DNA from: Sepioteuthis lessoniana
Lineage: Eukaryota; Mollusca; Cephalopoda; Myopsida; Loliginidae
Length of the DNA: 64,000 nt
Assembly (NCBI GenBank): GCA_963585895.1
Contig: OY757907.1
Location: 109,074,207 to 109,138,206 of the forward strand
Direction of reading: 5' to 3'
The position numbers were made by a program, and so were the translations under genes. Each line of letters begins with the position of its first letter. The first letter of the stretch is position 1. This document shows, piece by piece, positions 44,213 to 55,939 of the stretch. The notes under the pieces were generated by a model, which was given only the letters and a program-made list of their open reading frames with translations, had not been told where the DNA came from and ran no database searches.

Positions 44213-44216
44213 ATAT
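44190..44216. repeat. Perfect 9-bp palindrome
   Basis: ATTATAGGA and TCCTATAAT separated by 8 bases at the edge of L3. Confidence 0.8.
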
Positions 44217-45675
44217 CACCTTCAGTTCTAATTTATGTCCTCTTCTTCTTTCTGCTGTATAACAATAAATGTCTACCATAAAGAAAATAAATTGATCTTT
44301 TGGAACTCTTCCTAAAAATCATGCATTTTAAACATTTACTTTTGATATAATCAAAATTGTAGATGGCCCAATTGAATTAAAAATGAATGTGATCTATACT
44401 TTGAATTGAAGAGTAAACAAACTAGAAGTTTTTTAGGTAACATTTGACTGTTATTATTAGATATGGCTTTATCAGAATCAGTAAATGATACTATGAAGAG
44501 AAAAGCTAATAAAATCAAGTTTCCATTTTAATGTCATTGCTGTTAAATTATACCAACTCTTGTGATACCTTTTAGATTATTTCAAAGATCTTTATCAGCT
44601 TTTTCTCTGTAAAAGCAAAGTTGAAGCATAGCAGTTTATTTGATTTCAAATAAATATACCTTGAGTTGTTTGACAAAATCTTGTGTTGCAGCTTCATCTC
44701 TGAACTTAACTTTTATGCAAGATTTGAACCAACTTAGAATAGATTAAACTATTTAAAATCATTTCTTAACTAACGGAGAAAGCTGCCATGGAATCAAATA
44801 ACCTAAACTCTAATTATGGGAATTGATAATACCAGACTAATATCCCTCATGAAAAGAACAGAAGCCATTCCTGCACAGAGACTCCTTTTACTATAACAGA
44901 ATACAAGTGAACCTTAAAATGAGCCCTAAGGATAGATAGAAAGAAGGGAGGGAAAACGAAGAGGACAGATATTGTCTGTTTCATATCCAACATGGCAGAT
45001 GAATGAACCCCAAGCTATAAAACGGTCTTTAACCATAATGCCAGCTGATATTCATGACTGCACAAGCAAATGCCTTTTGATTTTCATCATTGCCTGTATC
45101 TTGCTTTTTCCACTTAAGATGAAAAGCTTTCGTCTGATGTGGGCAGAAGTAAGTGCCTGATTAAACTTAATATATATCTTGAATGGGTTAATTGCATATC
45201 TCAGCACCTCTTTATCATGCTATGCTTTTTGGCAGCGCTGTGGGAAGATTATGGTGTCTGAAGCTTATAGAGAAGCTTATAACCAGACACATCACTTACC
45301 TTAATGAGTAAAAGTAACCAGTGATGTTGGGTGGGTGAAAGGTGAGAGTGAATAAGAGAGAGAGAGAGAGAGCGAGCAATGGAAAAGATCAACTTTAAGT
45401 CAGAAACCTTGGAAAATCGTTTGAATAGAAACAAATATATTTGCGCATGTGGAGTTTTTCACAAAATTGTGCGGGTAGAGGTGTTAAGAGAAATGAATGA
45501 TGAAATTTTTCATGGTTTTACGACTTGCTAATGAGACATTGAAATATTTATTTCTTATTCTTTGCTTAATCTCTCCCGCTTGTCGACTAATATGGCACTT
45601 CTAGATTCTCTGTTTTCTGTTTCTTTTCACATAGAGCTCTCAATATATTTAATGACATATACACAGTTATTTTGA
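44217..45675. other. Single-copy stretch
   Basis: A plus-strand frame (44972-45160) has a hydrophobic run CLLIFIIACILLFPL and AA|GTAAGT, a strong donor sequence, at about 45148. Too little to call an exon. GA repeats at 45357-45373. Confidence 0.25.
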
Positions 45676-45679
45676 ATTT

Positions 45680-45755
45680 AGTTGGTTGGCTGGTTATTTT
45701 TTTATAGCATGTCAACCCTTGTTGAGTTACTTGATACTGAAATTGGCCATTTTTG
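45680..45755 (-). repeat. Hairpin-tail fragment
   Basis: Reverse tail remnant 'AGCATGTCAACCCTTGTTGA'. Confidence 0.55.
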
Positions 45756-45899
45756 TTTTTTCTTTATTTTGTTTCTAGTAACTCTATTATTAATAATTCT
45801 TAACAGGTAAATGTGTCTATGTAGGTGCAATTATAAAAGAAAATAAAATATAATGGGACATTGAAAATATAGTTATGATTATAATAAAACATTTACAAA

Positions 45900-45962
45900 T
45901 GTACCAATTTCATTATTAAATAACCCATAAGGAGTTGATATGCCATTAAGTAAATAAGCCTA
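45900..45962 (+). repeat. Hairpin-tail fragment
   Basis: 'AATAACCCATAAGGAGTTGA' then 'TATGCCATTAAGTAAATAAG', B-like end. Confidence 0.55.
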
Positions 45963-46059
45963 ACTATGAAAAGTATAAAGACTGAAGCTATACTCACTGA
46001 AACAAAAAAGAGCAATGACTAAATGTTAATTGGAAAAGATCAAATGGAACTAGTCTTTA

Positions 46060-46260
46060 TGAGTATAAAGGGTGCTACACTTGCACAACCCTGTGTTTTA
46101 CAAAAATATTTATTGAAAATTGACCAAGACTTGTTTTTATTCCAAATTGGCCCCGACTTATATCATCATTTTCTCATATACTTTGCTCATCTGTAAAAAA
46201 GACCTGACTGAAATTTTTAAATCTATAAAATTAAAGCTGTATTCTGGATACTTTCTGATA
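46060..46260 (+). repeat. Repeat H, copy 1
   Basis: Similar to 47395-47590: 'TCTATAAAATTAAAGCTG' and 'TGTATTCTGGATAC' style matches. Each H copy sits next to SINE-A-type tandem units. Confidence 0.45.
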
Positions 46261-46497
46261 GCCAGTGTATAGTGATACATGAAACCCTGCTACTATGTGC
46301 TAACAAATTATTTTACAAAGTTGAAATGTTGACTTGAAACTATATAATTGCATATCAATTATTAGTATTTGTTAGGAATACTTGAAACCATATTACTGTG
46401 TGCAAATTATTTTTATTTAATAGGAATACTTGATATCTTATAACTGTGCAAATTAATGATTTAGTCAAAATAATTACTTGAAAGCTGACAAATGTAT

Positions 46498-46738
46498 GGG
46501 AGTCTCCATGGTGAAATGGCTAAAGCACTAGTCTGCAGCATTGTATTTAGCAAATTCAAATTCAAGTCGGGGTATTAGATTCCCTTTTGGATTAATACCT
46601 TTGGGAAAGGAATAAAGCTCCGTATTTTCCCAGTTATGTGTTAAATAATACCACTACTGTTCTTCTTCAGGGATGGATTTGGCATTAAGTAACTCATTTG
46701 GGTTGATATGCCATTAAATAAAGAACCCAAACCAAACT
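46498..46738 (+). repeat. SINE-B copy 6
   Basis: Head 'GGTGAAATGGCTAAAGCAC', core 'CTTTGGGAAAGGAATAAAG', hairpin tail and 'AAATAAAGAACCC' end. Confidence 0.8.
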
Positions 46739-46904
46739 ATATAATTGTGTATGAACTATTTATATTTAATAGGAATACTTAAAACCAGATAAATGTGTGC
46801 AAATTATTTGTATTTGATTAGAAAACTTGATATCTTATAACTGTGTAAACAATTACTATTGAGTTGAAATAGTTACTTGAAACCGTATAATGGTGTATAT
46901 ATTT

Positions 46905-47180
46905 ACGTAGCCCTCCACATAAGCTGGATGTGACTCAAAATAAAACTTTTAAGCAGAGTTTAACAGGTGTGAATTCAGAGTTTGGTTTCTCCTAGACCAA
47001 GGTTAAAGAACCCAGTCTGTCCTACTATTTATCCATTGCTGGAGGGGGACTAATTCAATTCACATCTTTCTCAAGAGTAATACCACGAGGTGAAATGCAA
47101 ACAGTCTTCTCCAAGACTGAACTTGAGTCACTATGTCCATTTCCTACAACAGTTACTATTACACCTCAAATCCCTCCTTG
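46905..47180 (-). repeat. SINE-D copy
   Basis: Full-length reverse copy: tail 'GCTGGATGTGACTCAAAATA', 'AGAACCCAGTCTGTCCTAC', core, and B-box region 'AACTTGAGTCAC' near 47126. Confidence 0.75.
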
Positions 47181-47394
47181 TAATTGTGTATAAATTGTTT
47201 GTATTAGATAAGAACTCTTGAAACCATATCACTGTGTTTGCAAATTATTTGTATTTGAAAAGAATACTTGATCTCTTATAACTTTACAAACAAATGATAA
47301 TTATAAAGTTGAAATTGATACTTGAAATTAAATAATTGTGTATAAATTATTGGTATTAAATAGAAATACTTGAAATCATAGCAAGGTCTGATGA

Positions 47395-47590
47395 ATAGGA
47401 ATGATGCAACATTGCTAAGTCTTGTATTTTACCAAATAATATTTTATTCATAAAGTATTGAGACTGGCTTCATAATTTTTTTTATTAAGTAGTACTGACT
47501 TAATCACTTTAAAATATAAGTCGCTCAGCATTGTCTTCATTCAAATTTTTGAAATTAAAAATAATTAAAGCTGCATTCTTGATATATTTT
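47395..47590 (+). repeat. Repeat H, copy 2
   Basis: See 46060-46260. Contains 'AAAGTATTGAGACTGGC', also echoed at about 37240. Confidence 0.45.
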
Positions 47591-47599
47591 GCTACTTCC

Positions 47600-47815
47600 A
47601 CCTTGTTGGCAAGGCTTAGAATACACTGAATATATGCTCTATAGAGAGGCAAGAAACCCTACAAAAGGGGTGTCCTGCATATAATACTCATGTCATTATT
47701 TTGAGGTTCACTCTGATCCAGAGTGGCGGTGCCTGTTAGGATCTAAACTCTGGATCAAATAGATCTATAAGCAAATTATTTGTGTTAGATTGGAATACTT
47801 GGTAACATATATAGA
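47600..47815 (+). repeat. SINE-A copy 19 (decayed)
   Basis: Head 'AAGGCTTAGAATACACTGAA', middle 'GTGCCTGTTAGGATC', one tandem-type unit, then the next copy begins. Confidence 0.65.
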
Positions 47816-47816
47816 C

Positions 47817-48400
47817 CACTCAGCTGGGGCTGCAGAATACAGCAACTGCATCTCTGCAGAGGTGTAAGACCCTCCCTCAAGGAGTGTCCTGATGTGACAC
47901 TAAACTATCTGATGTTGGAGCTCCAGTAATGCTGGAGCTTTGGCAAATGCAGATGACCCATTCATTACCATTGCTCCCAGGTCCACTCTGGCCCGGAGTG
48001 GTAGCACCTGATAGGATCCTATCTATGGGTCCAGTAGAATCATCTGACATTTAAACTCTGTGCAAACAAATGACTTATGCTAAATTGAATTGCTTGAAAT
48101 TGATATGTTAATTCAATTAACTAGGTGTAAACAAATGACTGATATTTAATTGAATTGTTAGTGATACCCAGCAATAATTGAAAATATTTAACTGTGTGCA
48201 AACAAATATATAATAGTAAATAGAATTATTCATATTAGATAGAAATAAATGTAACCGTTTAACTGAGGGAAAAAAAATGAGCACAGGCACACTTGAAAAT
48301 GTTATCAACAAAATGTGTTTAGAAATCATATATTTAACATATGTACAAAATGATTTGGGATTAAATAACTTACAATGGTTGATAGGCCATAAAACCAAAC
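47817..48400 (+). repeat. SINE-A copy 20
   Basis: Complete: head 'CTCAGCTGGGGCTGCAGAAT', body, about four tandem units, tail at 48350-48395 with AACTTACAATGGTT. Confidence 0.85.
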
Positions 48401-48404
48401 CAAA

Positions 48405-49186
48405 TCAGATATCATATAACTATGTGCAAAAAACTTGAGAAAATAATCCAAAAATGTAAATATTAACAGATAAATTATGCAATTACCTAACCTCTAGGTG
48501 TAAAATAACACTGATTACTTCACTTGCCATTAAAATTAATCATATTTTGGTTTTTGCAAGACAAAATGCAATATAGGAATTCTTGGTCAAAGGAAATGAA
48601 GACTTGAAGAAGTGTGTTTAAATACCAAAGAGATTTGGTGTCACTTGATCCTCTGTCAGACAGTTTCAATTTTATCACTTGTAGCTAACTCCAGAACAGC
48701 AACTAATATCAAATAGAGTAAAATGACTAAGTGAATCTGGGAAAGAATTTATTTGATAGACTAATAGATTAGTTGCATGTTAACGTTGATATATAGTAAA
48801 GTCATAAAAAAGACCATCTTTACAAAAATCAACAAAGGAGTGTAAATAGGGGGAAAAGTAAGACAACAGTTACTTATCAACAATGTAATTCTGTATTGAG
48901 AAAAAATAAAATCAAGAAAGAGTGAGTTTTTTCTTTTTTTTTTAAGTGGAGTGTGTGGGTGGGTGTTTTAGTGTTTGTGTGGAGTAAGATATTAATTAGA
49001 CAGCGAAATCAGAAATGTAAAATAATAATATGTGCAAGCAAAGAGAGAGATATTGTCAGATAGATGGTGGATAAATGTATATAGATATGAAGAAAAATGT
49101 TATGAGCGAGACTTTTATGGGCAAATAGTGAGAGAGTAATATGTTTTTATTTGAGGAGTGGGACTAGAAAATCATAGCTGAATCAC

Positions 49187-49224
<38 letters not shown>

Positions 49225-49330
49225 ACCACAGTATATGGTTGTCACTATCTAACTTGGTGGGTTTGTGACAGACCAAATGCTCTATAATTTGGATAGTGCT
49301 TAATATGTGATAGAGCTATTTTTTAATATA
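48405..49330. other. AT-rich stretch with (TG)n(TA)n
   Basis: 48420-48545 holds further decayed tandem-unit and tail traces ('GTGTAAAATAACACTG', 'GCCATTAAAATTAATC'). TG/TA microsatellite at 49190-49225. No gene. Confidence 0.45.
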
Positions 49331-49334
49331 ATAA

Positions 49335-49539
49335 GTAAGTAAAGTAAGTTGGCGACATAGTCGAGGGCGACTGGATGGCTCCCTTTTCAATAGCTACTAC
49401 ACTGAGGTGTTGGGGAGGGTGCTACTCCTTTCCCTAGATTGCTCCACTTTACCCTTGATACACACCTTATATTGCTGAGTATTAAGCAAGGAGGCATCAA
49501 GTACCATTTTTTAAGTCTTTGGTATGACGCAACCTGGGA
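49335..49539 (-). repeat. SINE-C copy 6, 5'-truncated, 11-bp target duplication
   Basis: Stops at 'ACCTGGGA', before the boxes. Flanked by TAATATAATAA at 49324-49334 and 49540-49550, so the truncation happened during insertion. Confidence 0.85.
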
Positions 49540-49550
49540 TAATATAATAA

Positions 49551-50760
49551 TAAATAAATATATATTAGTTTTTATATTTAATAGCATGAACGCTTATCTG
49601 CCACTACTGGTTTCATGGTGTCTTTATACGACAATCATCTGGGAGAAAAAGAAAGATTTGGGAGAAATCCAAAAATTTGTAAAGATATAATGAAGAGAAT
49701 CTTTTTTGTGTGTGTGTGGGTGTAGATTATATTTGCATATTGTTGTGTGTGGTTGTATATGTGACTGTTAGGGTGTGTATGATGTTACATCACTGCGTGG
49801 CAGATTTGAAGTTGTCTTATGAATATATGTTTGGCAATGCATATCAAAAGGTAGCATAAGTTGAGAAATGGTTGGGGATTTGACTAGATAAGATTTTTTA
49901 TTGTGTGTTGGGATGATTTTTAGCTATGGGATAAAGTTATCGTCATCATTGCATTATGAAGAAAATGAATTTTGGATTTGACATTTAAGTATAGCAGACA
50001 TTTTATTTATGTTTTAAACCCAGTATCCATTTCCTCTATTTTCAGTTTCAAGAATAAAATTTTTACAAAAAATTTATTATAAATGGAATATTGAATCATA
50101 AAACAACACCCACACCAACAATACTGAATACAAATAAAAATCTGAATATCTTTGGTCAGAGTGAGATTTTTCATACAAAATTCTTTAATTTTATCCATTA
50201 AAAATCAGTTACCATGGATAAAACTTCAAATTTCTTAACTCTTGCATTCTTTCTTATATCTATTTTTTTTTTATTATGAAATAATAATCTTTATTCCTGA
50301 AGTCATCTGATAACCTATTATGAAAAGGTATATTTTCAAAATTAGAATTTTTTATCCAAGAATTTCTTTAAAATTGTTTTGAAATGCTTTATTTCTTGAA
50401 AATATCATTGTGAATCATTAATGATGCTGAAAGGGTTTGAACCCTTTCAGTCAGAGCCAGATCATTAGTTCATTTAAATGACCCATATGTTTTGAATGAA
50501 TTGTATGTGAACAACACATCGTCAATGGCCATCACACCCAATCCAGCATTCTGTTAGGTGTTCGATATTTAGCTTCTCGTCTACATGATCCATTTTTGTT
50601 CTCCTTTTAAAAATGAATTTATAAATGCCAACTAGTAAATTCACCCTCTATGCTTTTATTTATCCCCAGGGGTTATGGACCACTTTGAGAAGCTCTGCTC
50701 TTGAACGTATTTTTCCACATTTTAGTTTCCTGGTTTTGATACTAAAGTGTATCTGATGGT
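49551..50760. other. AT-rich single-copy stretch
   Basis: TG-rich run at 49707-49790. Nothing else recognised. Confidence 0.5.
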
Positions 50761-50764
50761 GATT

Positions 50765-51395
50765 GGTTGCTTGGTTGTTTTTTTTACGGCATATCAATCG
50801 TTTTCAGATTATTTAATACCAAATGAAATTTCAAACAATTCCATTTAGTATAAATATAGTTTTTGTTTACAAATAATTGAATGTCAAAAACACTTCTATT
50901 TTAAACAATTCAGTTTAGCATAAGTACACAGTTTGACCCATAAATAGAACCATATCAGTTGCTACCACTCAAGACCAGAGTGGACCTGGGAGTATTGGCA
51001 ATGTAGAGGCACTCAGCATTCCCTAAAGCTCCAAAATTACTGGAACCTCACAATCAGATTGTTTGGTATCATATCCAGGACACTCGGTGGGGGTGTCCTC
51101 ACGGTGTAATGGTTAAAGCGATGGACTGCGGAATCGTAGTACATGAGTTCATACTCCAGTCACATTATTATGTTCACTTTCAGGCAAATGCCCTTGGGAA
51201 AGGTATGAACCCCCTTATCCTTAAATAGTACCACTACTGTTCTTCTCGGAGAATGGCTTTTGGTTGATATGACATTAAACAAAGAAACCAAACCAAATCG
51301 GGACACTCGTTGTGGGGGGTGGGGTCTTAGCCCTCTGCAGAGAAGGGGTTGGTGTTTTTACAGGCCCAGCCAACTGGGTAAATCTGATGTTGAGG
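50765..51395 (-). repeat. SINE-A copy 21, interrupted by SINE-B
   Basis: Tail 50795-50830 (inner stem changed to AATC/GATT, still paired), tandem middle, body to 51086, then after the insertion the head region 51310-51380. Confidence 0.8.
51087..51300 (+). repeat. SINE-B copy 7 inserted in SINE-A
   Basis: Close to the 31.7-kb copy but with internal deletions in the 'CCCAGCTATGGG' region and in the left arm of the tail hairpin. Flanked by GGACACTCG at 51078-51086 and 51301-51309. Confidence 0.9.
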
Positions 51396-51487
51396 TTCCA
51401 GTCTTAAAGTTTGGAGGAAGTTCCCTTTGCAAATTAATTCTGACTCATTTGAAAATAAAGTTACCTATTCGCTTATAAATCATATAT

Positions 51488-51532
<45 letters not shown>

Positions 51533-51595
51533 GAATTAGTGTTAGATAACCCTCAAGGGTTGATATGCCATGAAATACCAACCAAGCTGTCCATT
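51385..51595 (+). repeat. SINE-A fragment 22 with (TA)n
   Basis: 'AAATCTGATGTTGAGGTTCC', then (TA)n at 51492-51530 and a tail with inner stem AACCC/GGGTT. Confidence 0.65.
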
Positions 51596-51599
51596 TTTC

Positions 51600-52005
51600 A
51601 CTCAGCATTCAACATATTTGACACATGGTTTTCCAAGTTTTGTTTATCCCTTTCCAAAAATATTCATCAAAATGTTTGAAACAAAACACCTCATTTTTTT
51701 CTTGGTTGGTATTAGTACTTTTCTGCACCCCATATTAGATACTGTGCGTGTGGAAAGAAGGTGACTCTTTGTTTATATGTAGTTGATTAAGATATAAGAA
51801 TTATTCTGAGTCTGATGTGGTTAGTTTTGTTAAGATTTCAATGCTTGCATCATCTTAAAAACATGCTCTGTTCATAATGTTGGATACACATGAAAAGATC
51901 AACCATGATACTTGGTGGTTAAGCAAATATTGATTACGTACAAGCATGTTTTTTCCTAGTTACCTTTGTCCTTTACATCATGGAACAGTCTGATGCACAA
52001 GTTTA
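51600..52005. other. Single-copy spacer
   Basis: Nothing recognised. Confidence 0.45.
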
Positions 52006-52006
52006 T

Positions 52007-52007
<1 letters not shown>

Positions 52008-52091
<84 letters not shown>

Positions 52092-52107
52092 TAGAGAGAG
52101 AGAGAAA
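52008..52107. repeat. Compound (CA)n(TA)n(GA)n microsatellite
   Basis: About 25 CA, then TA, then interrupted GA repeats. The longest simple repeat in the window. Confidence 0.95.
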
Positions 52108-52109
52108 GA

Positions 52110-53076
52110 GATTTATGACATGTGCCTGTGAGGAAAAGAGGAGAAAGAATGACAAGAAAATTTAAAGAAAGCTTGACACTTCCTTTTTCAACAAACTTTC
52201 ACTGCACCCAGTTTGACTGAGACATAGATGATGGATCTCTTTCAACAAACACCAAAACTCAGTCACTCCTTACATGAAGCAAATGCAATGCAACAGAATC
52301 TATGATGACAGTAAGTGTCCATCTCACTGCACTCTAACACCTGACCTTTAGCGACTTGGCCAAACAACACTGTGTCAAAAGACCATCCTATTTCATGCTC
52401 ACTAGTCACAAAAATAGCTAAGTCAGTCCTAAAATCTCTGGGATTTCCAACAAGGGCTTTAAAATACTTGGAACAAATTGCATGACTCATCTTTATGGGG
52501 ATATAAATTAAGCTTACTTTACCATTATACAGTAGATTATAATATATATATATATATATATAAACACACATGCACGCACATTAGTATAATTCCTGTCAAA
52601 AATGATACAATTATCTATATAAGGATTGACACTTCTGTCCATTATCAGAGAGTAGTATGAAGAATAGTGTAGTATCTGTGCACTTTATTTTAGATCCAAG
52701 TGTCACTCCTTTGTACTATTGCATAGGCTGAGAGTGTCATATTTATGCCAGTCAAAATACTTCAGTTATTTTAAAAACTAAAGAATACAAAATATGCGGG
52801 TGAAAACTGATATTATCTTGAAAAGTGCAAAATTTATTACTCTATCAAAAAATAAATAAAGAAATAAAAACCAGATTTTAAAATATACTTCAGATTATTT
52901 CAATTTTTTTAATTCAATTCTTTTTTTGTGATTTAGTTAATAGCTTCCCACAGAAGCTGATATTACACTATGATCCTGGGTAGAATTGACTCTAATTTTT
53001 GGTAAAGCTGAGAGATACTCCCTTCTGATCCTTGGGAGAAGTTGTGAGAGAAACAAATGGAAAGGGCTGAACTATT

Positions 53077-53105
<29 letters not shown>
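52110..53105. other. Single-copy stretch, one protein-like frame
   Basis: The minus strand from about 52490 to 52263 reads ICSKYFKALVGNPRDFRTDL and on to a stop, with a protein-like composition but no recognised family. (TA)n at 52541-52563 and 53080-53110. Confidence 0.25.
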
Positions 53106-53107
<2 letters not shown>

Positions 53108-53112
<5 letters not shown>

Positions 53113-53352
53113 GAAGTTAGTCATGGTTGTTGAGGGCAAACCAAAATCTCCCATTTCAATATCTACTACACCAAGGTGTAGGGGAGGGTGTTACTCCTTT
53201 TCCTGGATTGCTCCACTTTACCCTTGATCCCTACCTTATAGTACTGAGTGTTAAGCAAGGAGGCAACAAGTACCTTTTTTTTTTTTTAGTCTTTGGCATG
53301 ACTCAAACTGGGATTGAATCCTGGTCTCCTGGTCTCCTGGACCATTGGCAAA
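53108..53352 (-). repeat. SINE-C copy 7
   Basis: Near full-length. B box in reverse 'GGGATTGAATCC' at about 53312, with a duplicated 'TCTCCTGG' beside it. The A-box end is cut. Abuts a TA microsatellite. Confidence 0.8.
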
Positions 53353-53354
53353 TA

Positions 53355-54140
53355 TATGCTATTGTTTTCTGTATTTATAAGCAAAGAGTGCTCAATATTG
53401 GTGATAGAGCATGTATATATAAGTTAGTTTCATATAGACACAAAATCAATGACACTGTGTGACTGTTAGTTTCTTGGCTTTGCGATCATTGATCATATAG
53501 GCAAGAATCTACCTTCAAATGCCATTGACTCAGTGTGTATGCTCTCTTAATATATATATGTATGTATGTATATATGTAACTCTTATTGGTCTAAAAAGAG
53601 GGGTGATGCATATGGCATAGGTCTATTAGATTGGAAAAGAGATGGATCAAAGGATAAAACACATGTGGTACAAATTATATTTATTATACAATACTCCTCC
53701 AGATCCATTTTAATTTTGGTAATTTATTTATTATTTTGTTTTAGGAGTATTTTTTATTAATCATTTTTTTTTTGTAAACTGAGTATTGATAATAACTTGA
53801 AACAGACCTTCTGGAATTGAATTAGGTCTCTATCACTTGGGAATATGAATTTATATGTGAGATCCTCAAAGACATATTCACTGATATTGTGATGGTTTTA
53901 TTTATTTGTCATTTTTTTTTCTATGTGTACACTCAGTGAATCCATGGAGACTGAACATGCCCGTAAGATTGGCTTGATGATTATAAGGCTTATGAATAAA
54001 AGGAAGACATAGAACAATACCAGACACAGTACATAACATATGTATCAGTGAAATTAATATTATACTGAGATGTGATCAGGATAAATAACAAATTAGATTT
54101 ATTTTCTTTTTTTCTCTCTGAGTATTTAGTAATCATCATC
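53355..54140. other. AT-rich spacer
   Basis: Nothing recognised. Confidence 0.5.
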
Positions 54141-54142
54141 AC

Positions 54143-54405
54143 CATCAGCTTTGTGCTGGATGTGACACAAGGTCAGTTTTTAAACAGAGTTTAACAGGTT
54201 TGAATTGAGTTTTCCTTCTGGACCAGTTGCCTTACCAAGGTCAAAGAGCTCGGTCTGCCCTCCTATTTGTCCATAGCTGGAAGGAGGATAGTTGAGTTCA
54301 TACTTTTCCTTTGGGTATTAGTACTATGTGAAATACAAATAGTCTCATTCAGGACTTGAACTCATTTTGTCATGTCCATTTCTTACAACCCTTACACCAT
54401 GAATG
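54143..54405 (-). repeat. SINE-D copy
   Basis: Reverse copy: tail 'GCTGGATGTGACACAAGGTC' at about 54155, 'GTCTGCCCTCCTATTTGTCC', core, and 'CCATTTCTTACAACCCTTAC' head side. Confidence 0.75.
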
Positions 54406-54407
54406 GT

Positions 54408-54825
54408 TGGCTCAGTGGGCTGGGGCTACAGAATACATTGCCTGCATCTCTGCAGAGGACTAAGACCACTTACCCATTGAGCATCCTGATATGACACTAA
54501 ACAATCTGATGTTGAGGCTTCAGTAATACTGGAGCTTTGTTGCCATCACTCCCAGGTTAACTCTGGCCTGGAGTGGTAGCACCCAATAGGGTCTCATATA
54601 TTTGTTAAATAGAACTAAACTGTATGCTTATGCTAAACTGAATTGTTTGAAATAGAACAGTTTTTGACATTTAACTGTGTATAATCAAAAAACTATTTAT
54701 GCTCAACTGAATTGTTTGAAATATAATTGTTTATATGTATAAAAATAGATTTTATATTAAATCACCTATGATGGTTGATATCTAAAACCTAATTGATATA
54801 TATATATAAAACCAAACCAAATCAT
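54408..54825 (+). repeat. SINE-A copy 23
   Basis: Complete head ('CTCAGTGGGCTGGGGCTAC'), body, two or three tandem units, decayed tail ending near a short TA run. Confidence 0.85.
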
Positions 54826-55069
54826 GAATGCCTCCATGGTGCATCTATGTATAGCAGTCCATAAGACAATATCCTTACTTCTCTGGCAATGCCCAGCATG
54901 TTTTGTTCATTTTATTTCAGTATCCTTTGAGATATGAGGTAAGTGATCACACTGCTGTTTTATAAGGCTGGGCATCCAGTGAGAATCAAACTCATAAATA
55001 AAATTATGATGTGTTTGATATTCATCAATACACTACAAACACATGCACAAGATTTAATTTTCATACCAA

Positions 55070-55345
55070 ATATGTATTTACACAACCCTTCTACCATGTG
55101 ACACAGATCAATCTTTAAGTGGAATAATGTTGGTTTGAATTCAGTATTTTCTTTCTCCTTGACTGGTTGCCTAATTGATGCTAAAGTGCACAGTCTTTCC
55201 AACCATTTTACTCTTAGCTAAAGGTGGTGAGAACAAATCAATTCAAGTATTTTCCAAAGCATTACCATTAACTGAAATGTCTAAGATTTGAATTCTAGTC
55301 ACTGATTCCATTTCTTAGGATGATGACCATTATGCTGTCCATGCT
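55070..55345 (-). repeat. SINE-D copy, decayed
   Basis: Recognisable 'TTCTACCATGTGACACAGAT', 'AGTGCACAGTCTTTCC' and 'CATTTCTTAGGATGATGACC'. Confidence 0.55.
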
Positions 55346-55444
55346 TCCAATTTTGATAGCCAGTTCAAAATATGGATTTACAGTTAAATTGATTGCAACA
55401 TATAAGTCAACCTGGCATATGAGTTGAACTCAATATTTTTGGCT

Positions 55445-55935
55445 TCACTTAGCTGGAGGCTGTAGAATACACCAACTGCATCTTTGCACAGGGGATAAAA
55501 CTACCTCCCCAATGAGTGTCCTGGATATGACATTAAACAATCTGATGGTGAGGCTTCAGTAATGCAGGAGCTTTGTGGAATATAGAGTACCCCTTTATTG
55601 CCATTGCTCCCAGGTCAACTTTGGCCCAGAGTGGTTGCACCTGATAGGGTCCTATCTCTGGTTCAAATAGAACAAACCTTATAATTTGTAAAATTGTGAC
55701 TTATATAGCAGTTTTTGAAACCATTTAACTGAACAAAAAAGAGCTCAGGCTCATTTAAGAATGTTACCTATAAAATATGTCAACAAATTATATATATAAT
55801 AATAAGATTTGGTATTAAATAACCTATGATAGTTGATAAGCTGTAAAACCAAACCAAATCAAATATATTTAATATATATGTATAATGAGGAATTGGCATT
55901 AAATAGCCTTCAAATTTTGATATACCCACCAAACC
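55445..55935 (+). repeat. SINE-A copy 24
   Basis: Complete head, body, short tandem middle, then two successive tails (55805-55855 and 55885-55935) about 80 bp apart, the same arrangement that is expanded to five at 42 kb. Confidence 0.85.
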
Positions 55936-55939
55936 AAAC

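Larger units (their letters stand above)
46260..47400 (+). repeat. SINE-A-type tandem units split by SINE-B and SINE-D
   Basis: Units of the 'GGAATACTTGAAACCATATT' type at 46260-46500, 46740-46900 and 47190-47400. They look like one tandem tract interrupted twice. Confidence 0.65.

Noticed and set aside
44972-45160. Exon with hydrophobic segment and GTAAGT donor
   Set aside because: One good donor and a short hydrophobic run are not enough; no acceptor, partner exon or similarity seen.
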